Origin: a bacterium
GTDB lineage: Bacteria > UBP6 > UBA1177
Reading direction: 5' to 3'
DNA: 60,739 bases
Assembly (NCBI GenBank): GCA_016290135.1
Contig: JAEESW010000012.1
Coordinates: 1-60,739, forward strand
The notes below the pieces were generated by a model. It did no database searches. It had not been told where the DNA came from and saw nothing but the letters and a program-made list of their open reading frames with translations. Below are positions 44,654 to 53,220 of this stretch, in pieces. Numbering within the stretch: the first letter of the stretch is position 1; every line of letters starts with the position of its first letter. The position numbers and the translations under genes were made by a program.

Positions 44654-46192
44654 TCACAGTGACGCGATCTTCATGGCGGTCTTTATGCCGTCGGCTGCAC
44701 TCGAGACTATCCCGCCTGAGTAGCCGCTTCCTTCTCCGCAGATGTAGAGATTCGCAAAAGGAGCCGATGTGAAATCTTCATTCCTGAGGCACTTTATCGG
44801 AGCCGAGGTCTTGCTTTCGAAGCCCATGGCCGTCCCGTTTTCAAAGCAGTCGAGTTTTCTGCAGAATATTTCCAGTCCCTTTTTGAGCCTGCCGTAGACG
44901 CTTTCCGGGAAAAATCTGCTCATATCTGCAGCCGCGATGCCGAAAGGAAAGCTCGTTTCGGGAAGAACGGCCGTTTTTCTGCCGCGGATGATGTCTGAGA
45001 TCCTTGCCGCGGGAACATCGAACGACCGCCGGTAGTCGAAGAATCTGTGTTCCATCTCTTCAAGAATGTCGAGAGCGGCTCCGGCCGTGATCTCTCTTTT
45101 TGCGGATTCTTCAAGCGAGAATGGCGTGACGACGGCGCTGTTGGCGAATTTTCCGTCTCTTGCGAAATCTGACATGCCGTTTACGACGCTCGAGATGCTG
45201 TCAGGCGCAGACTGGACTATCTTTCCTCCGGGACACATGCAGAATGTGAAAGCATGGCCCGGACTGCAGTCGGCCGTCAGATGGTATTCCGCCGCTTTCA
45301 CGCCGGGGAGAGAGCGTTTGCGCCACATCGAAAAGTTCAGTTCCTCCTGAATGTGCTCGACACGGAATCCTATCGCAAAAGGTTTCGGCGCGAACAAGAC
45401 TCCGGCCGAAATGAGGAGCCGGTAGAGCCTGAACGAGCTGTGACCGTTGGCAAAGATGAAAAAATCACCGTCGATCGTGCCTGAATGCCTTCCTGTGATG
45501 CCGACAGAAGTGATCCTTTCACCGCTTCTCTTTATTTCGGAGACTTCACTTCCGAAGAAGACTCTGCCTCCGAGTCCCTTGAATTTGTCAATGAGGGCGG
45601 GAATTATTTTTTTAAGATTGTCGCTCCCGATATGCGGATATGTTTCGTAAGCGATCTCTTCCGGAGCTCCGGCTTTTATGAACTCTTCAAAAATAAAGTT
45701 TTTTTCAAGTGTGATCGATTTCGTCCTGCTTGTGAGTTTGCCGTCGCTGAATGTCCCTGCACCGCCTTCACCGAAGCAGTATCCGCCGAGATCATCGAAA
45801 ACGCCGGTCTTTTCAAACTGTGCGATCCTTTCCGCTCTTTCGCTGACTTCGCACCCTTTTTCGACGACGGTCACAGAGAATCCTGCGCTCTGAAGGAGTA
45901 TCGCCGCGAAGATCCCTGCCGGTCCGCAGCCTGTGACGACGACCTTTCTGTCTGTCCCGCGTCTGTCGGGGATCAGCAGTTTTTCGATAACGGGTTCGTT
46001 CCCCGAAAGACGGTCGGAAATCACGCCGATCTTTGTCAGAAAGTGGATATCCCGCTTGTTTCTTGCGTCAAGGCTCCTTTTTATGATGTGAAAAGAGATG
46101 TCTTCGCTGCCGATTTCCTGCGAAACGAGTTTTTTCAGCAGTTTTTCCGAGTAGTCCGTCGGAAGTTTCAAGGTTATTTCTGCGTAACCCAT
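44654..46192 (-). CDS. FAD-dependent dehydrogenase (COG2509 type)
   Basis: A 512-residue flavoprotein of the uncharacterised COG2509 group. After an N-terminal domain of about 70 residues comes the FAD-binding VVTGCGPAGIFAAILLQSAGFSVTVVEKG, then GGAGTFSDGKL, GSDNLKKIIP and, near the end, ICGEGSGYSGGIVSSAADGI. The physiological substrate is not known. It lies directly downstream of the TPR gene (4 bases between stop and start), so the two are co-transcribed. Confidence 0.85.
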   Translation of the reverse strand: MGYAEITLKLPTDYSEKLLKKLVSQEIGSEDISFHIIKRSLDARNKRDIHFLTKIGVISDRLSGNEPVIEKLLIPDRRGTDRKVVVTGCGPAGIFAAILLQSAGFSVTVVEKGCEVSERAERIAQFEKTGVFDDLGGYCFGEGGAGTFSDGKLTSRTKSITLEKNFIFEEFIKAGAPEEIAYETYPHIGSDNLKKIIPALIDKFKGLGGRVFFGSEVSEIKRSGERITSVGITGRHSGTIDGDFFIFANGHSSFRLYRLLISAGVLFAPKPFAIGFRVEHIQEELNFSMWRKRSLPGVKAAEYHLTADCSPGHAFTFCMCPGGKIVQSAPDSISSVVNGMSDFARDGKFANSAVVTPFSLEESAKREITAGAALDILEEMEHRFFDYRRSFDVPAARISDIIRGRKTAVLPETSFPFGIAAADMSRFFPESVYGRLKKGLEIFCRKLDCFENGTAMGFESKTSAPIKCLRNEDFTSAPFANLYICGEGSGYSGGIVSSAADGIKTAMKIASL

Positions 46193-46196
46193 CGGA

Positions 46197-47240
46197 TCAT
46201 AATTCCAAGTGGTCGAATATCTTGATCTTCGAGTCTGTGTTTTCGATCTTGCTGTCGAGTTTGTCGCGGATCTGGTCGTCCATTTTTAGGACGGAAAGTG
46301 CTTCTACATCGTCTGGAGCGTATTTCAGGACCTTATAGTAGTATATGTTCCTGTAGATGAGATTGTTCTGCTTTGCGTAGATGTTAGCGATGAGCTTGAA
46401 TATTTTCACGCAGTTGTCGATATTCCCCATCTTTTTGTAGACAAAAGCCTGACGTTTGAGGAAGTTGACATTTTCCGGATCTTTCGCGATCAGTTTTTTC
46501 AATAAGACAAGGACACTTTCATACTGTCCCATCTCGATCCTTGCCTCTATCAGCTCTCCGAGGATGAGATCATCGTTTTTGTGCATCGAATAGAGCATCA
46601 TCAGGCACGCCTCAAGGTCTCTGACGTTGCTTGCCTCTCCGCGCCGGTGGCTTTCCCGGATCGACATCAGGATATCCTCCGCTTCGGCCGTCATATCTTC
46701 GTGTATCATGATGCTCGAAAGGTTGAGGAGGTCGCGTACCGTCGCCTTGTTCATCTCCTTTATCGTGTTGAGGAGATAGATCGCAGTCATGCGGTCACCT
46801 TTTTTGATGTAATAGTTCACAGCTGCGCGGTATTTGTCGGCAGCGTCGGAAAATTTGCCTTTGCGCATGTCGATATCCGCGCTGAACTTGTTGAGCAGGC
46901 CGTTGTCCGGAGCGACATTGAGCCCCATTTTGATGTAGCTCGCCGCGAGATCCAGATGCTTGATGTTAAGTTCGCGCTGAGCCATGCCGAGGTATACGTC
47001 GACAGCTTTGTCGATCTTGTTTTTATAGCGGTATATTTCAGCAAGCTGAATGTAATTTTCCGCTTTATAGGGATTTTTTTCTATTTCAGAGAGAAGTTTT
47101 GAAGCCTTTGCATCGCTCAGAATATCGGAAACATCAGTGTTCGCGAGTTTTCCGATACTTTTGAGCGTGTCAGCCGAAAAAATCTCACCAACATCCTTCT
47201 TCAGGAAGCTGACTATTTTATTAAAAACTTTAGGTGTCAT
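46197..47240 (-). CDS. Tetratricopeptide-repeat protein
   Basis: A 347-residue soluble protein of repeated helix pairs (for example NYIQLAEIYRYKNKIDKAVDVYLGMAQRE and YESVLVLLKKLIAKDPENVNFLKRQAFVYKKMG). No signal peptide. GAGGTC precedes the start. TPR proteins scaffold protein complexes; no partner can be named, though the flavoprotein gene follows in the same operon. Confidence 0.82.
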   Translation of the reverse strand: MTPKVFNKIVSFLKKDVGEIFSADTLKSIGKLANTDVSDILSDAKASKLLSEIEKNPYKAENYIQLAEIYRYKNKIDKAVDVYLGMAQRELNIKHLDLAASYIKMGLNVAPDNGLLNKFSADIDMRKGKFSDAADKYRAAVNYYIKKGDRMTAIYLLNTIKEMNKATVRDLLNLSSIMIHEDMTAEAEDILMSIRESHRRGEASNVRDLEACLMMLYSMHKNDDLILGELIEARIEMGQYESVLVLLKKLIAKDPENVNFLKRQAFVYKKMGNIDNCVKIFKLIANIYAKQNNLIYRNIYYYKVLKYAPDDVEALSVLKMDDQIRDKLDSKIENTDSKIKIFDHLEL

Positions 47241-47368
47241 AAGACCTCAACACAACCAACGGCGGTATAATATGCTTTTGCGTTAATAAGTCAATGGTCG
47301 GACAAATTTTGATTGTCGCTTGTCTTTAACTGCTTCCATAAGTGGAGCCGGCTGCGACAGAAGAGGAA

Positions 47369-47435
47369 CTCGCGGCGGCAAAAAATGCACACACACCCTC
47401 GTCGCTAAAGCGCCGCTCCTTCTAGCTTAGCGGGA
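47369..47435 (-). repeat. Dispersed intergenic repeat, copy 2
   Basis: On the minus strand this aligns with 8763-8826, sharing CCCnCTAAG, AGAnGG, GCGG and GCTTTAGCG blocks in the same order. The right half diverges between the two copies. Confidence 0.55.
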
Positions 47436-47495
47436 GATTTTGAGAGATCATGCGCTGTGATCTGTGACTAAAGCAAAACAGCATTAAAAATTTTT

Positions 47496-47523
47496 TTGAT
47501 TTTTGTATTTTTGATGGTAAATA
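47496..47523 (+). promoter_or_regulatory. Putative promoter of the rimP-nusA-infB operon
   Basis: TTGATT (47496-47501), 16 bases, TAAATA (47518-47523). It would give a leader of about 70 bases before the rimP ATG at 47600. Confidence 0.45.
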
Positions 47524-47599
47524 GCGGCGTGAGGTTCTTTTGTCTCATTTCTCTGCATGTGTTTTCGCAGTTTTTAATCCAAAGAGTGAGGTTGTTAAA

Positions 47600-48079
47600 A
47601 TGTGGAGTGGCAGAGCTAAAGATATTTTTTTAAAATTGGAGCCGTTGGCGAACAAGATGGGATTCAAGATCGTGGAGCTTGATCTGCCGACGGGTCAGAA
47701 CGGTGTTTTCAGGGTCTATTTGGACACTCTTTCGCCCGAAACGCGCATTTCGCTTGACGAGTGCGGACGTTTCAGTCCGATCGTGAGCGATTTCCTTGAT
47801 GCGGAGGATCCGTTTCCTTTCCGCTACTACCTTGAAGTAAGCTCTCCTGGTCTCGACAGGCCGGTGAGAAGGTGGGACGATCTGCACGACGAGATAGGAA
47901 AAACGCTGAAGATCAAACTTTCGGAACTTGTCGAAGGAAGAAAACGCTTTACCGGAGAACTCGTTTCGATCGATGACGAAAAGGAAGAGTTCGTCGTCCG
48001 CGCCGAAGACGGAACGGAACTTAAGATAGCAAAAGGATTCGTCAGAAAAATAAATGAAGTTTGGAATGGAGAAAAGTAA
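47600..48079 (+). CDS. rimP: Ribosome maturation factor RimP
   Basis: RimP assists 30S subunit assembly. The family-like sequence begins after the ATG at 47600, preceded by GTGAGG; motifs GFKIVELDLPTGQNGVFRVYLD and YYLEVSSPGLDRPV are diagnostic. The 159-residue length is normal. An upstream TTG (47540) also has a GTGAGG, which would add 20 residues foreign to the family. First gene of the rimP-nusA-ylxR-infB-rbfA operon; its stop overlaps the nusA start by one base. Confidence 0.92.
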   Translation: MWSGRAKDIFLKLEPLANKMGFKIVELDLPTGQNGVFRVYLDTLSPETRISLDECGRFSPIVSDFLDAEDPFPFRYYLEVSSPGLDRPVRRWDDLHDEIGKTLKIKLSELVEGRKRFTGELVSIDDEKEEFVVRAEDGTELKIAKGFVRKINEVWNGEK

Positions 48080-49656
48080 TGGATTTTAATTTGAAGGAAT
48101 TGATCGACCAGCTGGTCAAAATGAAAGGTATCAAAAGGGAACTTATCATCGACATCGTGAAAGAGGCTCTTTACCGCGCCGTCCAGAAAAAGCTCGGAAC
48201 GGAAGCCGATATCGACATCATGTACGATGACGAGACGGGCACTCTTGAAGCTTACTATTTCAGGCTCGTCACCGACAGAGTCGAGGATCCTCTCCTCGAC
48301 ATTTCGCTTGATGAAGCCCGCAAGATCGATCCGGAAGCGACTCTCGGAGACACGCTCGGGATCAAAATGGAAGCCGATGAACTGGGCAGGATCGCGGCAC
48401 AGGTCGCTAAACAGGTCATCCTTCAGAAAATAAAGACTCTTGAAGGCGACATCATCTACGACGAGTTCAAGAACAGGCAGTCGGAGATCATCACAGGAAC
48501 GGTCAGACGTTTCGAAAAGACCGGCATAATCGTCGATATCGGCAAAACGGAGGCTTATCTTCCGTACACTCAGCAGATCCCGTCCGACAGATTCAAAACT
48601 GGCGACAGGATCAAGGCGTTCATCCTTGAAGTCAAGAAACCGGCTTCAGGGCAGAGCTGCAACATCCTTCTCAGCCGTATAAACACGATGTTCCTCATCA
48701 AACTTTTCGAACTTGAAGTTCCTGAGATCGCCGAGAAGATAGTCAAGATCGAAGGTGTCGCACGTGATCCCGGCCACCGTTCAAAGATCAGCGTCAGGTC
48801 GATCGACCACGATGTCGATCCGGTCGGCGCATGCGTCGGCATGAAAGGTTCGCGTATCCAGAACGTCGTCCACGAACTCAGCGGGGAAAAGATCGACATT
48901 ATCCCGTGGGACGAAGATTCTGTAAAATATATCTGCAACACTCTTTCGCCTGTCGAAGTCTCCCAGATCATCATTGACGACGACGAGCACAGCATGGATG
49001 TCATCGTTCCCGACGACCAGCTTTCGGTAGCGATCGGCCGCGGCGGTGAGAATGTCCGTCTTGCAAGCCAGCTCACAGGCTGGAGCATCGATATCCAGAG
49101 CGAGAGCCAGATGCAGATGATGCTTGAAGAAGCCAAGAGAAGGCTCCTCTTCATCGACGGTATCGACGAAAGCATCGCCGATTCGCTCATCAAACTCGGC
49201 TACACCACTTTGGAAGACCTCACGACAGTTGCTCCCGAAGTTTTGGCTGAACTTCCCGACATTTCGGTCGAAAAGGCTGAATCGATCATCGATCAGGCCA
49301 ACATGATGCTTGAAAAAGGCATGGGCGTCATCAATATCGACGACGAACTTGAAAAGAAACTCGATGTTCCGACGACGACTCTCAAGTGCATCAACGAAGA
49401 ACTCGGTCAGTTCCTTGCCGAAAGAGGCTATCTCACCCTTGCAGACATTCAGAGCGAGCCCGATACCGAATCTTTCGCCAAGAACGCGGAACTCAGCATA
49501 AGAAGAGCGCGTCAGATCCGCTACAGCCTGCAGATCCACATCGACGAACTCAACGGCAAAAAACGCGACAAAGTCGGCAGAGTAACACCGGATTCCTTCT
49601 TCGATTTCTCGAAACTTGAAGAAGGCGGCGAGGACGATAAGGAAAATAAGGAGTAG
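48079..49656 (+). CDS. nusA: Transcription termination/antitermination factor NusA
   Basis: Binds RNA polymerase and modulates pausing, termination and antitermination. The 525-residue protein has the polymerase-binding N-domain (about 1-125), an S1 domain (about 130-200, ITGTVRRFEKTGIIVDIG), two KH domains (about 225-345, with GACVGMKGSRIQNVV and VAIGRGGENVRLA) and two C-terminal helix-hairpin-helix repeats (LLFIDGIDESIADSLIKLG and the region around LAERGYLTLADI). Long C-terminal repeats are typical of proteobacterial-type NusA. Confidence 0.96.
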   Translation: MDFNLKELIDQLVKMKGIKRELIIDIVKEALYRAVQKKLGTEADIDIMYDDETGTLEAYYFRLVTDRVEDPLLDISLDEARKIDPEATLGDTLGIKMEADELGRIAAQVAKQVILQKIKTLEGDIIYDEFKNRQSEIITGTVRRFEKTGIIVDIGKTEAYLPYTQQIPSDRFKTGDRIKAFILEVKKPASGQSCNILLSRINTMFLIKLFELEVPEIAEKIVKIEGVARDPGHRSKISVRSIDHDVDPVGACVGMKGSRIQNVVHELSGEKIDIIPWDEDSVKYICNTLSPVEVSQIIIDDDEHSMDVIVPDDQLSVAIGRGGENVRLASQLTGWSIDIQSESQMQMMLEEAKRRLLFIDGIDESIADSLIKLGYTTLEDLTTVAPEVLAELPDISVEKAESIIDQANMMLEKGMGVINIDDELEKKLDVPTTTLKCINEELGQFLAERGYLTLADIQSEPDTESFAKNAELSIRRARQIRYSLQIHIDELNGKKRDKVGRVTPDSFFDFSKLEEGGEDDKENKE

Positions 49657-49657
49657 C

Positions 49658-50233
49658 ATGACCGAAAGAAGTTGTGTTTTCTGCGGCGGCAAGGCCGGGA
49701 AGGAAGATCTTTTGCGATGGGTGAATGCTGGCGGGACGCTTGTTCCCGACTGGACTCAGAAGCTTGAGGGGCGTTCTGTCTACACCCATTTCGACAAATG
49801 TTGTCTTCTTGGGATCTACGGTTCGAAAAAGGCGCTCTCCTCTTTCGAAAACTGCTCTGCCTTCGGTGTCCCGCAGGATAAGATCATCGATTTCGTCCGG
49901 ATGCAGGCCGAAAAGTCGTTCGACTACTATTTTGCGATATGCCGCAGGAGCGGAGTCCTGCTCAAAGGTCAGAACCTGATCTGCGACGAGGCGGGAAAGG
50001 GGATGATCTTCTCGGCACTTCTCTTCGCAGCCGACGCATCGGAAAAAACAGAGGCCGAACTTGAAAAGAAGACCGGACTTAAAGGTGTTAAAACGATTCT
50101 TTCAAAAGATGTTTTAGGAAAAAAATTCGACGGCAGAGCTGTTTCGGTAATTGCGCTGAAACCTGCAAAGCAGTCGGAAAAACTTATGTTTTATATGAAT
50201 TTACTGAATAATTTCACTTCGGGGGATATTTAA
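49658..50233 (+). CDS. YlxR (DUF448) domain fused to an L7Ae-like domain
   Basis: A 191-residue protein. The start at 49658 follows AAGGAG; upstream in-frame codons lie within nusA. The N-terminus RSCVFCGGKAGKEDLLRWVN and GRSVYTHFDKCC is the YlxR/RnpM nucleic-acid-binding domain; the C-terminal half (about 95-180, SGVLLKGQNLICDEAGKGMIFSALLFAADASEK) fits an L7Ae/L30e-like RNA-binding fold. In Gram-positives these are usually two genes (ylxR, ylxQ) in this same operon position. RnpM has been reported to act on RNase P. The L7Ae-like call is inferred from position and pattern. Confidence 0.82.
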   Translation: MTERSCVFCGGKAGKEDLLRWVNAGGTLVPDWTQKLEGRSVYTHFDKCCLLGIYGSKKALSSFENCSAFGVPQDKIIDFVRMQAEKSFDYYFAICRRSGVLLKGQNLICDEAGKGMIFSALLFAADASEKTEAELEKKTGLKGVKTILSKDVLGKKFDGRAVSVIALKPAKQSEKLMFYMNLLNNFTSGDI

Positions 50234-52857
50234 TGCGTATCAGTGAATTGGCAAGAGAACTCGGTATAGAGAACAAAGTCCTCATCGAGTACCTCAAAGA
50301 AGCGACAGGAAAAGAATACAAAACTGCAAACAAAGTCGAGGATCACCATGAAGCAATGGTGAGAGAAAAATTCCAGACAGCCAAAAAAGAAGAGCCGGAA
50401 CCTCAGGCACCGCGGCCGAAAGCGATACTCCGCAAAAAAGGAGAAAGGAGTTTCATTCCGTCGGATGAACGTTCTGCTGTGCAGCAGGAAGAGGTGAAAG
50501 AGCCTGAAAAGCCGGCTGAGGATCTTAAGGTCAATGAAGAAAAAGTTGAGGAAACTCCTGCTGTCGCAGCGGAAGAGGCAGCCCCCGAAACTCCCGCCGG
50601 ACAGGAAGAGGTGAAAGAGCCGGAAGAGGTCAGGGAAGAACCGGAATCGCCTGAAGAGAAGATAGTCAGCGTTGAAGACGAGATCAGAAAGATCGCGGCT
50701 GCCGAGCACGGCGAAGAAGACGAGGCCCCGGAAGAGGAGAGAAGGCCTCAGCACAAAAGGGAAGAGGAAAAATCCGAAGAGGAAGAGGACGATTATTCCG
50801 GCGACTTCAGAAACAAGAACAAGAAGAGGAAAGTCGTCATTCCCGAGTCAGATGCTCCGGTCGCTCAGAACACGGGTATGCAGCAGCGTCACAGCGGCAA
50901 AAAGAAAAACGTGAGCCGCGGTGGCGGAGACGATTCTGTCCATCTGGTCGTCACAGGCAAGCTCAGAGGCGCGGATATCTCGCAGTTCTTCGGTGATGAC
51001 CGCGAAAGCAGCTACGGCGGCGGATTCCAGGATTTCAGAAAGAAAAAGAAAGACAAGAAAAAGGCCAAACAGCAGCCGGTTGTCGCGCCGAATCCGACAA
51101 AGGCCATAAAAAAGATACTCAAGATCGAAGATTCCATCCAGGTCGCCGAACTTGCGAGAAGAATGGGCGTCAAGGCGGCGCAGCTTCTTTCAAAGCTCAT
51201 GGCTATGGGTGAAATGTTCGGCATAAACGACAAGATCCCTTACGACACGGCGCAGTTCCTTGCGGAAGAATTCGGATTTACCGCTGAAAACGTCGCTCTC
51301 AGCGAGGAATCGTTCATCGAAGTCACTGAAAGCAAGCCTGAAAACATGGTCCCGCGTCCTCCGGTAGTCACCGTCATGGGACACGTCGACCACGGCAAAA
51401 CGAAACTTCTTGATGCGATCAGGCACACGAATGTCGTCGACCGCGAGGCAGGCGGCATCACTCAGCATATCGGTGCTTACTCGGTCGAGATCGAAGGCGG
51501 GAAGATCACTTTCCTCGATACCCCGGGTCACGAGGCTTTCACGGCGATGAGAAGCAGAGGAGCCCAGGCGACAGACGTCGTTATCCTTATCGTTGCGGCC
51601 GATGACGGTGTTATGCCGCAGACAGTCGAGGCTATAAACCACGCGAAGGCGGCGAACGTTCCGATAATCGTCGCGATCAACAAAATCGACAAGCCGACGG
51701 CAAATCCGGCGAAAGTCAAAAATGAACTCCTCAAATACGAGATCGTCGCAGAGGAGCTGGGCGGCGAAAACCTTTTCGTCGAAATTTCGGCTAAACAGAG
51801 AATAAACATCGAAGGGCTTCTCGAGGCTGTCCTTCTTCAGGTCGAAATGATGGATCTCAAGGCCGATCCTACGAAACCTGCTGAAGGTATCGTCATCGAA
51901 TCGAGGATGGATCTCGGCAAAGGCCCCGTTGCGACGGTTCTCGTCAAGGACGGAACGCTGAAGATCGGCGACATGGTCGTTACAGGCGCGTCTATCGGCT
52001 TCGTCAGAAGTATGATGGACTGGACAGGAAAGCGCGTCAAAGAGGCGAGCCCGTCGATGGCTGTCGAGATAACCGGTCTCGATACGGTTCCGCCTGCAGG
52101 CGAAAAACTTTACGTCTTCAAAGATGAAAGAAAGGCGAAAGGCCTGGTCGAACTCAGGATCAACAAGATGCGCGAGAAGAAAAACGTCGAAAAGGCGACT
52201 CCTTCGATCGAAGAGTTCTTCGCTGCAGAGCAGGAAGAGGTCAAGGATCTCAACGTCATCGTAAAAGGCGATGTCGACGGTTCGGTAGAGGCTATTATCG
52301 CTTCGCTCAACAAGATAGAGCACAAAAAAATGAAGATAAAAGTCATCCACTCCGGTGTCGGCGGCATCAACGAAAACGACGTCCTGCTTGCAAGCGCGTC
52401 CCAGGGACTTATCATCGGTTTCAACGTCCGTGTCGACAACAAGGCTAAGCAGCTTGCTGCGGCTGAAGGAGTAAGCATCCAGATCTTCTCCATCATCTAC
52501 GAGCTTATCGATGCAATCAAGGCGGCAATGTCGGGTATGCTGGCTCCCATCATCAAAGAGGAGTTCATCGGCAAACTCGAAGTCAGAGAGATATTCAAAG
52601 TCGGCAAAGTCGGCACTATCGCAGGCTGCATGGTCACGGAAGGAAGAGTCGTCAAGGCTTCCAAAGTCAAGCTCGTCCGCGACAATGTCGTTATCTACAG
52701 CGGCAGGCTCGGCACTCTCAAACGCTTCAAGGACGATGTCAAAGAGGTCAAGAGCGGTTACGAATGCGGCGCGACGATCGACAGTTACAACGACATCAAG
52801 ATCGGCGATGTCATCGAATGTTACATTGACAAAGAATTCAGAGACGAGGTCGTTTAA
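50233..52857 (+). CDS. infB: Translation initiation factor IF-2
   Basis: The GTPase that places initiator tRNA on the 30S subunit. The 874-residue protein starts with an IF2-N domain (RISELARELGIENKVLIEYLKE), a long Glu/Lys/Pro-rich linker (about 50-280), a second IF2-N domain, and the G domain with VMGHVDHGKTKLLDA, GGITQHIGAY, DTPGHEAF, NKIDKP and SAK. Domains II-IV complete the protein. One-base overlaps join it to ylxR and rbfA. Confidence 0.97.
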   Translation: MRISELARELGIENKVLIEYLKEATGKEYKTANKVEDHHEAMVREKFQTAKKEEPEPQAPRPKAILRKKGERSFIPSDERSAVQQEEVKEPEKPAEDLKVNEEKVEETPAVAAEEAAPETPAGQEEVKEPEEVREEPESPEEKIVSVEDEIRKIAAAEHGEEDEAPEEERRPQHKREEEKSEEEEDDYSGDFRNKNKKRKVVIPESDAPVAQNTGMQQRHSGKKKNVSRGGGDDSVHLVVTGKLRGADISQFFGDDRESSYGGGFQDFRKKKKDKKKAKQQPVVAPNPTKAIKKILKIEDSIQVAELARRMGVKAAQLLSKLMAMGEMFGINDKIPYDTAQFLAEEFGFTAENVALSEESFIEVTESKPENMVPRPPVVTVMGHVDHGKTKLLDAIRHTNVVDREAGGITQHIGAYSVEIEGGKITFLDTPGHEAFTAMRSRGAQATDVVILIVAADDGVMPQTVEAINHAKAANVPIIVAINKIDKPTANPAKVKNELLKYEIVAEELGGENLFVEISAKQRINIEGLLEAVLLQVEMMDLKADPTKPAEGIVIESRMDLGKGPVATVLVKDGTLKIGDMVVTGASIGFVRSMMDWTGKRVKEASPSMAVEITGLDTVPPAGEKLYVFKDERKAKGLVELRINKMREKKNVEKATPSIEEFFAAEQEEVKDLNVIVKGDVDGSVEAIIASLNKIEHKKMKIKVIHSGVGGINENDVLLASASQGLIIGFNVRVDNKAKQLAAAEGVSIQIFSIIYELIDAIKAAMSGMLAPIIKEEFIGKLEVREIFKVGKVGTIAGCMVTEGRVVKASKVKLVRDNVVIYSGRLGTLKRFKDDVKEVKSGYECGATIDSYNDIKIGDVIECYIDKEFRDEVV

Positions 52858-53204
52858 TGGCAGGCGCGATAAGGCAGGGCAGGGTTGCCGAAACTATAAA
52901 AAGGTTCGTCAGCACGATGGTCTACAGTGATTTCGGCGGCACTCCGGCCGACATGATAACGATAACCCATGTCTCGGTCCTGCCGGATCTGAGGTCGGCG
53001 AAGATCTACTATTCGACTTTCAAACCCGAAAATGTTCCGGACATTCAGGAGTATCTTGACGCAAACCTCAAGAACATCCGCTTCAAACTCGCATCCCACC
53101 TGAGCAGGCTCAAAGTCGTTCCCGAAATAAAGTTCGTCTATGATGATTCGGTCGACCGCGAGATAAGGCTGGAAAAGATCTTTGAAGCAATAAAGAAAGA
53201 CTGA
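52857..53204 (+). CDS. rbfA: Ribosome-binding factor A
   Basis: Helps mature the 16S rRNA 5' end and the 30S subunit. The 115-residue protein begins RQGRVAETIKRFVSTMVYS and contains ITHVSVLPDLRSAKIYYSTF and ASHLSRLKVVPEIKFVYDDSVDREIRLEKI, the KH-like RbfA pattern. Start overlaps the infB stop. The usual followers truB and rpsO are absent; a penicillin-binding protein gene comes next. Confidence 0.95.
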   Translation: MAGAIRQGRVAETIKRFVSTMVYSDFGGTPADMITITHVSVLPDLRSAKIYYSTFKPENVPDIQEYLDANLKNIRFKLASHLSRLKVVPEIKFVYDDSVDREIRLEKIFEAIKKD

Positions 53205-53220
53205 TTTTTTGGAGTGATAA

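Larger units (their letters stand above)
47241..47599. other. Intergenic region between TPR gene and rimP
   Basis: This 359-base region holds the second copy of the dispersed repeat (47369-47435), a putative promoter (47496-47523) and an in-frame extension of rimP from a TTG at 47540 that I do not treat as the start. I see no other gene in it. Confidence 0.7.

Noticed and set aside
51190-52350. A 386-codon minus-strand frame opposite infB
   Set aside because: Antisense to the conserved G domain of IF-2, no ribosome binding site or recognisable domain.
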